Assembly: GCA_021234155.1 (NCBI GenBank) | Contig: JAJEKV010000010.1 | Span: 23,088,833 to 23,152,832, forward strand | Origin: Isoetes taiwanensis | Lineage: Eukaryota > Streptophyta > Lycopodiopsida > Isoetales > Isoetaceae | Direction of reading: 5' to 3' | DNA length: 64,000 nucleotides | In this document: piece after piece, positions 10,260-21,199 of the stretch | How the letters are laid out: each line of letters begins with the position of its first letter | Position numbering within the stretch: position 1 is the stretch's first letter | Made by a program: the position numbers and the translations under genes | The notes under the pieces: model-generated | Told to the model about the DNA's origin: nothing | Database searches by the model: none | The model's input: the letters and a program-made list of their open reading frames with translations, nothing else

Positions 10260-10319
10260 CTGCAAGCATACAATGACACACACATTGTTAGAAACCCCGC
10301 GGAAATGATTAGAAAATAT

Positions 10320-10500
10320 TGACAAAACAGGCAAATGGCGCGAGTGCGCCATTTGTTCAAATAGGGCAGCCGCGCCATTTGCCTCAAAATAGCGCAGCCG
10401 CGCCATTTGCCTTAATCGCGCGGTTGCACTATTTGGAGGCAAATGGCGCGGCTGCGCTATTTTGAGGCGAATGGCGCACCAGCGCCATTTGGCTACCTTA
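10320..10500. repeat. Nested palindromes with AAATGGCGC / GCGCCATTT arms
   Basis: A hairpin at 10332-10355 (arms CAAATGGCGC and GCGCCATTTG, 4-base loop) is followed by a long inverted repeat with 41-base arms at 10372-10412 and 10437-10477 (40 of 41 paired, 24-base loop). Each arm contains smaller hairpins of the same core, and another hairpin lies at 10470-10489. It sits just upstream of, or in the first intron of, the minus-strand DUF7869 gene. Confidence 0.9.
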
Positions 10501-10519
10501 GGAAACAAAACAGGAAAAC

Positions 10520-10735
10520 TTAGGAAAACAGATTACACATTACAGATTACTCCAGATTACTACATATAACTACAGGCTACTACAGATTACTAAAGATTAC
10601 AGATTACACATTAGTAGAGATTACTACAGAGTACAAGATTATTACAGATTATTACAGATTACTACAGACTACAGATTATTTCCTGGATTGTTACAGGTTA
10701 CTACAAATTACTACAGAGTAGAAACATTATTCTGC
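10520..10735. repeat. Degenerate tandem repeat around ATTACTACAGATTAC
   Basis: At least ten imperfect copies of ATTAC(T)ACAG words over about 215 bases, between the palindrome block and the AGCGCC block. Confidence 0.85.
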
Positions 10736-10839
10736 ACTTATAGGAGAAATTGCTGACAGTTAAACTAAAACAGAACAGTCACTAACCTTGGGGTCATTGT
10801 AGATCGAGAATCTGCCATTGAAAGAAGGGAAGAGCCTTG

Positions 10840-11000
10840 AATCAAGTAAGCGCCTTCAAAATAGAGGAAGCGCCTGCTATCAAATGAAGAAGCGCCTGCT
10901 AACCAAGTGAAGCGCCTGCAACCAACTAAAGCGCCTGCAACTGAAGGTAGCGCCCAAAGAAGCGCCTGTTGGACAAAGAAACACAGCTCAAATAACTCTC
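10840..11000. repeat. Interspersed AGCGCCTGC repeats
   Basis: The word AAGCGCCTG or AGCGCC recurs about eight times at roughly 10-25-base steps (for example 10847, 10867, 10888, 10910, 10929, 10949, 10961). A second cluster of AGCGCC lies at 11517-11640. Possible protein-binding array in the shared upstream region of two divergent genes. Confidence 0.75.
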
Positions 11001-11214
11001 CTGAGGAACCAATGCCTAAGGCGGAATAGACGTCTGACGAGCGCCCTGCTTTGGCGGCCAAGTCCTCTCAGGCGCAAGTACCTGCGAATGTTGAAGCGAG
11101 GACGGGGAGCGTAAAATCGCAACCTGCGAATACGAGGATGAAAGCGCCTTCTGTTTACCATATCTGTACCCGCAGATTTTATAAATGGCTTTGAGACAGG
11201 GACTGACACAATAT

Positions 11215-11410
11215 ATGCGAAAAGTGGCGGGGAATTCAAATTTTAAAATCCAAGTGGCGGACGGGCGGGGAATTCAAATTTTAGAATTCAAGTGGCGAAC
11301 GGGCGGGAAATTCAAATTCAAATTTTAAAATTCAAGTGACGGACGGACAGACGCCGGGCGGATGCTGACGGATGCAAAGAAATTCAAGTGGCGGGCGGAC
11401 GGGCTGGCTG
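11215..11410. repeat. Tandem repeat around AATTCAAGTGGCGGACGGGC
   Basis: Four to five imperfect copies, period about 40-50 bases, mixing GTGGCGGACGGGCGGG with AATTCAAATTTTA. GC-rich and AT-rich halves alternate. Confidence 0.8.
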
Positions 11411-11780
11411 GCCAAATCCTTTCGCGCCATTAATTTCGACGGGTTTATTTTCGACGGGTTTATTTTCTCTCTTCATTTCATTTCTCTCATTTCATTTCAT
11501 CCGCCTTCTCTTCCGCCAGCGCCTTCTCCTCCGCCAGCGCCCAGCGCCTTCCGCCTTCTCTCTCGAGCGCCTTAGCTTTCTCTCTCTAGCGCCTTTGTGT
11601 TTCTCTCTCTAGCGCCTTCGAGTAGCGCCTGTTGATCGGGGAGCTCCAGGAAAAAAGGTGGAGTAGAATTTCTATGGTCCGTGTACGATCCCTGTACGGT
11701 CGCAAATACGATGGCCTCGGGTTCAGGTTAGTGAGTACTGTTTTTTTGCTTTTTTTTCGGGTCATGGGTATATAAATAGC
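11411..11780. other. Pyrimidine-rich spacer with AGCGCC cluster
   Basis: A duplicated TTCGACGGGTTTATTTTC word (11436 and 11452), then TTTCATTTC and TCTCTCT runs and five AGCGCC words (11517-11640). Plausible 5' leader or promoter zone of the plus-strand gene, but no TATA box stands out. Confidence 0.45.
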
Positions 11781-11784
11781 GCGA

Positions 11785-11997
11785 CCGCGCTGTTTCATGT
11801 ATCCAGGTGTCTAGGATAGTGAGTTTCTGTGGTCCCGTCTGAAAGAAATGGTGCGTCCGCGCCATTTCTTTGGGATGTCTTAGTTTTGTAGTTTGTTTAG
11901 AACAGATGTAGTATAATGCAAATGGCGCAGTGGCGCCATTTGCATGTAAATGGCGCCACTGCGCCATTTCTATGTAAATGGCACCACTGCACCATTT
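11785..11997. repeat. AAATGGCGC palindromes, including a 22-bp mirror pair
   Basis: Degenerate copies lie at about 11766-11790 and 11847-11871. At 11920-11941 and 11948-11969 two 22-base units are exact reverse complements of each other, 6 bases apart, and each also folds on itself. A third unit at 11976-11997 is the same except that GCGCC has become GCACC or GCACC-like at each CpG. Confidence 0.9.
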
Positions 11998-12162
11998 CTC
12001 GACTGGCGAGTCGGGAATCCCTCAGCTTCCCAACAATCTAGAAAGTACAGGCCTTATTCTCGACTCGCGAGTCGAGAATGTCTCGACTCGCGAGGCGAGA
12101 ACAGGGAGTGTACACTCTGGATTGTTGGCTGGTTGAGGGATTCCCGATTCGCCAGTCGAGAA
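11996..12162. repeat. Long inverted repeat enclosing a perfect 22-bp palindrome
   Basis: Arms 11996-12047 and 12111-12162 pair at about 44 of 52 positions. The loop holds a perfect 22-base palindrome at 12057-12078 (core GACTCGCGAGTC) and a near-perfect one at 12081-12100. A transcript through here would fold into a long hairpin. Confidence 0.9.
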
Positions 12163-12185
12163 TGCACACAGTTACCCAACTCCTT

Positions 12186-12235
12186 AAATGGCGCCACTGC
12201 GCCACTGCGCCATTTGCATGCAAATGGCGCAGTGG
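12186..12235. repeat. 34-bp perfect palindrome upstream of the ParB/methyltransferase gene
   Basis: 12202-12235 reads the same on both strands (core GCGCCATTTGCATGCAAATG, flanked by CCACT and its complement). It follows a further AAATGGCGCC unit at 12186 and lies about 65 bases before the open frame. Confidence 0.9.
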
Positions 12236-12299
12236 GTTGGGTTGGGTTGGGGTTTCATGATTTGAATGTTGATTAGTTGTTTTTTTTTGTGAAGCTTCG

Positions 12300-13496
12300 T
12301 TGTCCAAGCCCCAAAACGTTGTGACGGAGAAGACCGTGGTCATGGCTGGAAGGCCATGGTGCATGGAAATTGTCAGGGCGATTCCCTTGGAGGAAGGGGT
12401 CGACCCCACAAAGGGGGACAAGAGGAGAGAACTTTGCCTCCTCACAAAGTCAAGAAGTGCTGAGCAGGACGTTGTGATGCAGCTTGGCATCATTGTCAAC
12501 ATGTGGGAGGTGAAAAAGCAGGGAAGAATAGACTTCCTTGGTTGCACGGTGGAGGATCCCGTGAATTGCACCATTTCTCTGTACTGCATAGACTGGCAGT
12601 TCTATGATCCACAGATGATGGATTCCAGCATTAAGGACCAGACAGTCTCTGCCAAAAGAAAAGGCTGGCCGTTGCCTTCATATGAAAGCAGAGAGGCAGC
12701 TGCTATTAATGGCACGGTCGAGCTCCTTAGAGGATTTGGCATACTCCGTTCAGCCATGGACGCATCAAAGAACTCAGTGTCACATATTGTCATAGCCAAG
12801 ACCTCTGGTAATATGCCTGCTGTAATGGACAGCACCTGGTTTCTAGCGGAGATTACAAAGAAGGATGGGAAGAGAAGGCCAAACGTTAGGCAAGCCAAAC
12901 ACAAGAAAGGAACACTCAATATAGAAGGGACAGAGCATGAGGAAGAGAATCAAAAGAAAGACGAGGAAACTCCCAAGTCTCCTCCCAAGTCACCTCCCAA
13001 GTCTCCTCGTATGAGGACACCTATCGGTTCTCCTATCAGGTCCTCGGCCAAGCAGGATTCAAGGAGAACCATTAGTGACACTAAATCCTCCCCACATCGG
13101 AGAGGTAAAGGCGATGCATCAACGGCTGAGAGCATTCCGCCTAAAAGGAAGAGGGAAACAAAGAAGGAGATGAGGGTCAGAAAGCAAAAGAAAATGGAAA
13201 ATCTGGAGGTGCCTTCGGAGCTGAAGATGGACCTTGATGCCGAGGAGGAGTTGGCAGAGGAAACTCTAAAAAAAATACAGCAGCACGGTCACATGTTTCT
13301 TCTAGGTGTGACATATATAAGAAAAATATCCATCTGGGATATGGAAGAGGCCCCTCCTAACATGACTGCACGAGTTGTAAATCCTGAACATGTTAGGAAA
13401 CTGTGCAAGTCATTTGCCGAAGATCCCCATCCAGTCTTCACGCCGGAGATGTCATGCCATTTGATCCAGATACAAAGCAGCTCGTACCATGGTCAC
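12300..13496 (+). pseudogene. ParB-like / methyltransferase-like gene, exon before the retrotransposon
   Basis: Open for 400 codons from about 12300; the first ATG is at about 12342, and a 5' exon may be missing (a T-rich tract precedes the frame). The N-terminal 200 residues match nothing I recognise. Then comes a basic, Ser/Pro-rich linker with KSPPKSP repeats and KKRK-type stretches (residues about 215-310, likely nuclear localisation), then a segment NPEHVRKLCKSFAEDPHPV that begins a ParB/Srx-like domain. Near 13449 the frame must slip by one base to continue as VMPFDPDTKQLVPWS, so the copy is broken. The exon is cut at 13496 by the element at 13497-24614. Divergent neighbour of the DUF7869 gene. 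Confidence 0.6.
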
Positions 13497-14083
13497 TGTT
13501 AGTCCTGTGCCTCCTGGTACAGGACTATTCATGCATACGACAGACCAGGTCAAGCTCAAGGATCCTCAGTCAGCCACGGGTCAGCCATCAAAGGCTCAGC
13601 CAGAAGACCAAGCAGCAGAACCACGCATCCAAAGCCCGTGGCGTCAACAAGAGGCGCCAGCCGGACAAGTGACGGCCCACACCGCCCAAGGTCGGCGTGA
13701 TTCTAGGCACTTCAAGAGGCACCTCCAACATTCCTGCAAATCAGGCCTCCTTCCAGGAGTCGGCACCGAGATCAGTCAGAGTGTCTATATTGGGCCAAAG
13801 GCCATTGTACTATATATATGAGTAGAGCTAGCACATGAGTTTTGAGATGAGTTTGAGTCTTGTCTCCTTTCGGTTTTTCTCTCTATTAGAGAGCTCATGT
13901 ATGTTCATCATTGATATCAAGGAAGCTTATCATTTTCCTCTAATTTGTTCTGTTTTTTTCTTCTTCTTCTTCTTCTTCTCTTCTTGCAAATCCAGCGTGA
14001 CATAGTCCCCGGACTCTCTGTTAGATCCACGGGTCCTCCACAGAGGGCTGGCTTCGGGAGTTCCCGAACCCGGACCCCAAACA
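13497..14083 (+). repeat. 5' LTR of the Ty3/gypsy element
   Basis: 587 bases, begins TGTTAGTCCT and ends CCCCAAACA. A TATATATA box at about 13810 is followed by a CTCTCTATTAGAGAG hairpin-like word. A TTC microsatellite lies near 13960-13980. Confidence 0.9.
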
Positions 14084-14085
14084 AC

Positions 14086-14100
14086 GGCGCCCGATGCGGG
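14086..14100 (+). promoter_or_regulatory. Putative primer-binding site
   Basis: GGCGCCCGATGCGGG begins two bases after the 5' LTR, where a tRNA-complementary primer site is expected. The tRNA was not identified. Confidence 0.5.
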
Positions 14101-15120
14101 TCGATTCCATCCTACTTTCTTACGCCGCCATGTTCGTCCGTAATTTCACGCCCGGAGAAGAACTCCTTTCTCGAGGCGGCCTCTCGCTTGGGCGCCATCC
14201 GGCGTCGAAGCTGCGTTGGCGACATGTATGGATCTGCTTATGACATAGAGGGAGGCCATCTTGGTCTAGGGCTCGGGCCAGCGCCACCCACCCCTCGTGT
14301 CTGTCTCGTCCCAGTTCCCGCCCCCAAGCGTGCAAACATTGCTCACAACCTCAGGTCCCCTCATCACTATCGGGGAGCCTTATCGGGCTCAACCTTCTCA
14401 ACCCGTACTTTCATACCCACGAACATGCCTACATCCATCATTCTTGAGGCCATAATGCCTCTTCCTTCACAACCATCATCTCCCCAGGGTGAACTGCGGA
14501 TATCCACCGCGTCTCCTTTGCGCCTACCGGGGAATATCCCTTCCCTCGTTTCCCACTTGCTCCCCGCGCCCTTCACGTTTACAACCTTACGGATCTCAAA
14601 ACCAATGCTCCGGCTACTTCCGTTTCTCAACCGCGATCACCCCTTCATCGGGTCCTTCGGGCACCATGCCACATCCAACTCAACTCAATATCCTCACTAT
14701 CTTTGTTCTGTCCAGCCCGGCACTTTCACATCTACCTTCGGACTCGAATCCGACTTATCCCACCTTTGGCAACACGAAGGCAAACCGTTAGACCAAAGTG
14801 CTCAGGCCCACATGGAAGAATTTGAGGCTCTAGCTGTCCTAAATGGTCATGCGCAACCTCAACTGAAATTCCACATCTTTTCCACCACCTGCGTGGCTCT
14901 CCTCATCAATGGCTCATGTCCAACAAAAGCCATTGGAAACAAGACTCGTCCGAAATGAGAACTGCTTTTACGTCTCATTATGGAACCACGGATGATGATC
15001 AACTTCATCTCAAGCAACTCAATGAACTTCAACAAGAGCCCACGAGTGAGTCTCGCCTGGATTTTGCGGATCGACTTCACATTCGCTAAGTAAGCTCAAG
15101 GAGTACCCCACAGGCAGTTT

Positions 15121-15900
15121 TTGGTGCGGTTTCTCCAAGGACTTCCTCCGGCTATTCGACTCATGATGAATACACCGTCCCAAGACTTTGGAGCAGGCTA
15201 TCGACCTTGTCAATCACTTTCGGTCAATGTTTCCTCCGTGGCTCTCTTCAAGAGCTCCGCTCATTCCACCTGTCATGGTTCCACAAACAAATTGCTCAAA
15301 TTTCAACACGCTAATCCACAAAGACAAATCAAATCGGTGCCATATTTGCAAATACCAAGGCCATTTGGCAAATGAGTGCAACTCCACCAATGGCCCGCCT
15401 CATTGCAAGCGATGCAACATGTGCAATCATGCCCGCGGAAGAGTGCACTGCACTCATCCCACACCGTTCCGCAACAAAATGGTTTATCAAGTGCAAACCA
15501 CACCTCGGCAACAATCGCACTATCGGCGGCCACCACCACTTCAAAAAGCAACCCACGCAACTCTATCGAGCAATAGAGCAACCACGGGGATCCAACCCAC
15601 GTCCTCCTTTTGATCCTTCTAAAGCTCGGTGTTATCACTTTGTCAAGAATGGGGTCATACCACCACCGTGTCCTCAACTTCCACAAGTTCGTGCGACTTC
15701 ACGGCACAAATCGAGACCACATCGGTCCGCCTCACGGCTTACCAACTCGGATTGCTAATGGCAAACAAGGCCCGAGACCAGTTCTTAAGAAGCCACCAAG
15801 AGCGCCTCGGCAATCACGCTATCAACCAGCTCCAAAGAAAATCAACCTCACCGGATCAACAAGCACAAGAGGAAATTTTTCAGGCACTTAATCCTCCAGT
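15121..15900 (+). pseudogene. gag region with CCHC zinc knuckle
   Basis: Overlapping frames, broken by indels. A perfect CX2CX4HX4C knuckle (CHICKYQGHLANEC) lies at 15338-15379, followed by more Cys/His pairs. This is the nucleic-acid-binding end of Gag. The N-terminal Gag part (about 14500-15120) is only weakly readable. Confidence 0.75.
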
Positions 15901-16309
15901 CCAGCCGTCAAATTGGGTTGGTTTAGTTTCACGCCAGACCAAGGCATCACGTCCCTTGACCATTATTCCGAATGGCACGCAACCTGCCTTTGCCGTTGAC
16001 ACCATTCCTCATGCGGACGAAAAAAAGGTACACTTTGCACCTGACTTGGAGAAGCTCATGCCACATGTCATGCCAAAAGTTCGCCAAAGCATTTTGAACC
16101 TCATGCAAGCTGCGGAAGGCCGCACATTGGCAAATGTTCATGCCACCACCAGAGCTCAACAAAGACAAGATACACCTTCCACATCTCAACCTCCACGCTC
16201 TCAAACGTATCCCAATATTGCTTTGCCGGGTTGACTTACTCAAAAAGTTCTTTGCTTCACTACCACGCACTCCCCACCCGGTGGAACCAAAGCAGATCCT
16301 TTTTCTCAT

Positions 16310-16777
16310 GTGCCTCTAGAACTCCAAGAGGAGCTAGCCAAGATCAAAATTCCTTTAAGCTTGGCAACCATTTTGAAACTCTGTCCTGCTCTCAAGGACC
16401 AGTTACCACTCCCAACTGTTTTAGTTGGGGCTGTGGCTACCTCTACACCCACGGTCCATGCCACGGTGGGTAATCAGCAAGTCAACCATGTTCAAATAGA
16501 TGGAGGTAGCGCAGTCAATCTCATCACGGATAAACTCCGCAAACAAATGGGCATCACACAACTCTTTCGTGCCCCATATGACATCAAGTTGGCTAATGGC
16601 CATATCACGCGACCTCAAGGCGTCACACCTCTTCTTCACATCAACATCGGTGATCTCCGCTTCCCCATGGAATTTGGAGTTTGGAAAGGCGAAGATCCGG
16701 TGACTATGAAATGTTGGTCGGCAGACCTTTTCTCCGCCAGGCAAAGAGTATCCATTACTGGGCCACGGACCAGTTAG
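16310..16777 (+). pseudogene. Aspartic protease region
   Basis: 155-codon frame; QIDGGSAVNLI near residue 62-72 is the protease active-site strand (D-G-G-S in place of the more common D-[ST]-G), and the later LANGHITRPQGV fits the second half of a retropepsin fold. Downstream to about 17370 the frame is broken. Confidence 0.65.
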
Positions 16778-17389
16778 TCATCACTGATGGTCATCTCAAT
16801 GCCACCATGGACTTGCAAACAGGCAGGATCATTTCTGTTGACAATGCGGAACCCTCTCTCTCGCATTACCGCATTTACGAAGAAGCTCAAAATATTTATC
16901 AAGTTCGGGGCTCCACTGCGAAGTGCCTCTCTGTCATCCTACCCCTAATATCTTTGATCCTTGGGGAGAAATGACTCTTGATCGGGACCAGGTACGTGGC
17001 TGCTTTGCTTGACCCTTACCTGGCTCCTTGCAATCGAATCAATGTGTTGATCACTTTTCCGGATCTTGCACCTCCTGCAACTCCTGTTGATGTACACGCC
17101 ACATGAAGCAACCTCTGTTTGGATGAAACCGAGCAACCCCTCTTTTTCCACCACCACGCAAGTGCCACGCATCCGGTTATGCTCCAACCTCCCGCACATT
17201 GTCGGGATACGAAGTAATACCCCATATTCGGACTCCGAAGTCGAGATTGTGGGCGTGGGCAACAATCAACTTTGTCGCGCATTGCCGCCAATCTTCCGGC
17301 TCCTTATCGTAACGAGGCTGTCAAAATTTGTTCACAAAATTCAAGCACATTTTAGCACGGAGTTCTGAGAGATCTTGAGGAATCAACAA

Positions 17390-18100
17390 AAGCTTGGGGA
17401 ACTCACCATTCCTACCAAATCGATGCACGACCCGATTAGTAGCAACGACGATGGCCGGCTCAACCCTAATTACCGTGATCGCGTCAAGGCGGAAATTGAC
17501 AAACTCCTTGTCTGCGGGTTTGATCTATGAGGTCAAACATTACGAATGGGTGAGCCCCATCGTCATTGCCCTCAAACACAATGGTAAGATCCGGCGTCAC
17601 ATGTGGACTATCGGAAACTCAATCGGGCCCGCGGAGCGTGATCATTTTCCACTTCCTTCACGGACCAGGTTACGGAAGAGGTGGCTGGACATGAGATGTA
17701 CTCCTTCATGGATGGTTTTTCTGGCTACAATCAGATCTCAATCAAAGAATCTGATCAACTCAAGACTACTTTCACCACCCCGTGGGGCACTTTTGCCTAC
17801 AAGGTGGTTCCTTTTGGATTATCAAACTCTCCATCCACGTTTCAACGCATCATGCTCTCAGTTTTTCATGATTTCATGAAGGAAAATCCCTTCTTGCAAA
17901 TTTTTCAAGATGACTTCTCTGCCTACAGTTCCATGGCTGACCATTTGGATAAATTGGAACTCGTCTTCCAGAAATGTGATGAGTCCGGCATTAGTCTCAA
18001 TCCTGAGAAATGCACCTTTTGCGTCACCTCTGGTGTCCTGTTAGGCCATGTTGTCAGCAAAGCAGGTATCACCACAGATCCTGCCAAAATCGGTTAATGT
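17390..18100 (+). pseudogene. Reverse transcriptase region
   Basis: The best frame is 17681-18097: YSFMDGFSGYNQI, FTTPWGTFAYKVVPFGLSNS, then the catalytic F-Q-D-D box (FQDDFSAYSS), ISLNPEKC and LLGHVVSKAGI. These are the standard Ty3/gypsy RT blocks. The N-terminal part (17394-17650) is in another frame, so at least one frameshift separates them. Confidence 0.85.
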
Positions 18101-18109
18101 GCTCAAGGC

Positions 18110-18760
18110 TCAAGCACCAGCCAATATCAAGGAGACACGCTCTTTCCCAGGGTAAGGTCAATTATTACTCCACCTTCATACACGGACTAGCGACCATTGC
18201 AGATCCCATTCATAAACTCACGGGTGATCGAATCTACGGGCTTGGAATTCCCGGTGGATCTTTGCTTTCCAACAAATTTGCTTTTGCTTACTCGAGCACC
18301 GGTTCTTGTTCCTCCTCAATGGGACAAGCCCTTTCACGTTCATGTCGATGTCTCCGGCGTTTGCTATTGGAGCTGTTCTTTCTCAAGAATATGATCGCTG
18401 ACATCGACAAACCAAATCGCTTCGCCCGGTAGAAAACTCAATTATTGCTGGCGCAACTATTCGCCCGCGGGCGTGAAGCTTTGGGTCTCATTTTACGTGT
18501 CCAACGCTTCCGTCATTACCTTTTGGGCGATCAAATCAAGTTCTTTGTGGACCACCAAGCACTCCTCTATTTGATCAACAAGTCCACGCCCACGGGCCGC
18601 ATTGCTCGTTGGGTCCTTCTTCTCAAGAATTTGCTCCTTTTGAAATCGTTCATAAAAGGCAAATCTCATGTAGTCCCGGATTATCTTTCACGCATCCACA
18701 CGGATGATCCCTCAACCGAGTCTCGGGCGTCTTTCCCGATGCTCGGCTCTTTTTAGTAAC
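18110..18760 (+). pseudogene. RNase H region
   Basis: 18445-18756 keeps RHYLLGDQIKFFVDHQALLY, LINKSTPTGRIARW and SHVVPDYLSRI, the C-terminal half of a Ty3-type RNase H. The N-terminal half is scattered over two frames (18010-18430). Confidence 0.75.
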
Positions 18761-18779
18761 GGCAACACCACATTGGTTC

Positions 18780-19670
18780 CATGATTTTCAGCGGTACCTC
18801 CTCACGGGTGCTCTTCCACGAGAAGGCGAGGCGGCTCTCTCACCAAGCGGCAATCCGTCGCCATCAATTTCTCCAGAGGTCCGTGACTACACCATGGTTG
18901 CAGGACATCTCTACAAAAAGGGTAAGGACACCATCCTTCGACGCTGTGTTCTACCTCATGAAGTTCCAGATATTGTTCGAGAAGCTCATCAAGGGCTCGG
19001 TGGTGGTCATTTTCATGGTGACACCACGGCCGCAAAAAATCCTTCTCGCTGGGTATTATTGGCCCACGCTCTTCAAAGATGCTCACGCCCACGCCGCCGC
19101 GTGTGGCGCTTGCCCGGTGGTGGGGCGCCCCACGCCCGTGGCGCTCTTCCCTTGGCGCGCGGGTTGCCACGCCACTTCCCTTCAACAAATGGGGAATGGA
19201 CTTTGTGGGACCTATAGATCCTCTGCTTGCACACCCGTGCCCGATACATTCCCGGTTCTCACCGACTTCACGCCACAAAATGGGCGGAAGCTTGTGCACT
19301 TCGGACAACAACTGCGGCAAACACGCTAGGGTCCTCTATCAACAAATTATCACGCGATTAAACGGCTGCCCCACGAGCTGGTCGGTGGACCGTGGTGTCC
19401 ATTTCATCAATCATACTATCAAGGAGCTGGACGGATTATCTCCGATACATCATCACAAGAGCACACCTTACTATCCTCAAGGTAATGGTTTGGCGAAAGC
19501 ACCAACAAAACTCGGTCACCATTCTCAAGAAAATTTGTGGCGCTTCCCATACCAGTTGGCGGACAAAACTTCCCTCTTGTTCTTTGGGCCTACAATACTT
19601 GTTTCAAGATTGCTACCGGTCACACTCCTTTTAAAATTGGTTTATGGTCGAAGCTCTCATGCCGTTTGAA
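18780..19670 (+). pseudogene. Integrase region
   Basis: The zinc-binding part is recognisable in 18894-19217 (HQGLGGGHFHGDTTAAK) and, in a shifted frame, the Cys pair CGACPV. The core follows in fragments (WGMDFVGPIDP near 19190 and STPYYPQGNGL near 19465). Frames change at least three times. Confidence 0.75.
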
Positions 19671-19999
19671 TACATCCTTCCAACACTCCGTTTTCAATCG
19701 CTCTTGCTCATAATCCACCTGCTGCACTCAAAGAAAGGGTCTATCAATTAGAACAGTTGGATGAACTTCGACGGGATGCTTATATTAGGTGTTCTTCATG
19801 GACAACGATTGCAAAAATCTTTACATGACAAACGTCAAGAGACAAAAACATTCAAAGAAGACGATTTGGTTCTTCTTTATGATTCCGGTACAAAAATTTT
19901 TCCTGGGTAAACTCAAGTTTAGTTGGCTTGGCCCTTATCAAATTGTTCAAGTGGTTAGACCAAAGCGTTTTTCCAACCGGCGAGTTAGATGGCACTCCA

Positions 20000-21190
20000 T
20001 TACCTACATTGGTTAATGGTTTTCGCCTCAAAACATTTCATCACACGACGGCAAAAATCAACAAACGATACTGTTCAAGACGCAAACACCACGTAAAAGT
20101 GACTAGAAAGGCGACATATTCTATTATAGTGGAGATTTTTTACAAAATGTGGGCGCAGCCCGGCTATTTCATATGGGCACTGCCCTATATACAAAAAGCG
20201 GGCTCGAGCCCTATCTACTAAGTCCTAAGAGGAAAAACCCTCTACTCCGGGTTTGGAGCGGAGGTGATGCGGAGGAGATGGTAGAGGTTACGCTTTCGGG
20301 ATCCCGGCCCGAAGGTGCGAGAACCACCTCCATCCCGTTGGTCTTCGTCGGGATGTTCAGCCATCCCGCACACCGGCCGCCCATTCGATGCCACCCGGTT
20401 GTGGCAGCGCCCGAGGTCCGAACAATTCATCTTGCGGTAATCCACTCCACGGTTCGTGGGCATAGTGCGGTCCTCGTTCAAACCGGCGGCGGCCATATGC
20501 GGCGCCATCGGATGCCTTCCGTTACTCCCGGTTAGTCTTATATAGCCAATCGAGGAACTCCCCTTGTCGGCGTGGACCAATCACACAAATCGCCAACGTG
20601 TTTGCAATGCAAAATTTGTTTCTAAAATGAGAATCTTTTCTCCCCCCGCGCATATCTAGCCATGGTACCTTCTGACGACACATTCCTTTTAATGATATCC
20701 CACCGAGTTGCCGGCGTTGAATGCAATTTCTTCTTTTCACGCCCGTCGAACACTAATGTGTGTCCTTTGCCCACTGTCATATCGATCCTTCTTTCCGTCT
20801 CATCCTCACCGTTCATTGCTTCTCCCTTCGTTTTTGGGACTTAGCCAAATTTTTGCCTCTCAATACACTTCTTGGCATCTTTTGACACTGGCACCATCAA
20901 CGGTTCGGTTTAAGCCCTCTTCATACCTCTTAGCCTCCGGTTATGCGCCTAAAAAACCTTTTTCGTTCTTACTCGCCCCCTTGTCCTCCGTGCTCGACTT
21001 TTCGTCCTCCGCCTTTGAATCACTCTTCGTTTACGCAAATCGTTACCATGGCTGCCCCAAGATTTTCTACACTTCAAACTCTTTCTCCCAAGGATCCGCT
21101 CTTTTTGCATCTCAGATCCTTCTTGGCGCCCACTTTAAAGTGAAGCCCTTGTTGGCCCAAATAAAGAAGTCGGCTGAGCCACAAGCTTTA
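20000..21190 (+). other. 3' part of the retrotransposon after integrase
   Basis: No conserved domain recognised. Overlapping frames of 60-180 codons on both strands show no clear product. Includes a GC-rich stretch at 20220-20560. Confidence 0.4.
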
Positions 21191-21199
21191 CTGAATTCT

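Noticed and set aside
10520-10735. Telomere-like or centromere satellite
   Set aside because: The ATTACTACAG words do not match plant telomere repeats and the array is too short and degenerate.
13945-14958. 337-codon frame at the start of the older retrotransposon
   Set aside because: Begins inside the LTR and crosses the primer-binding site; only its later part could be gag, and it has no recognisable domain.
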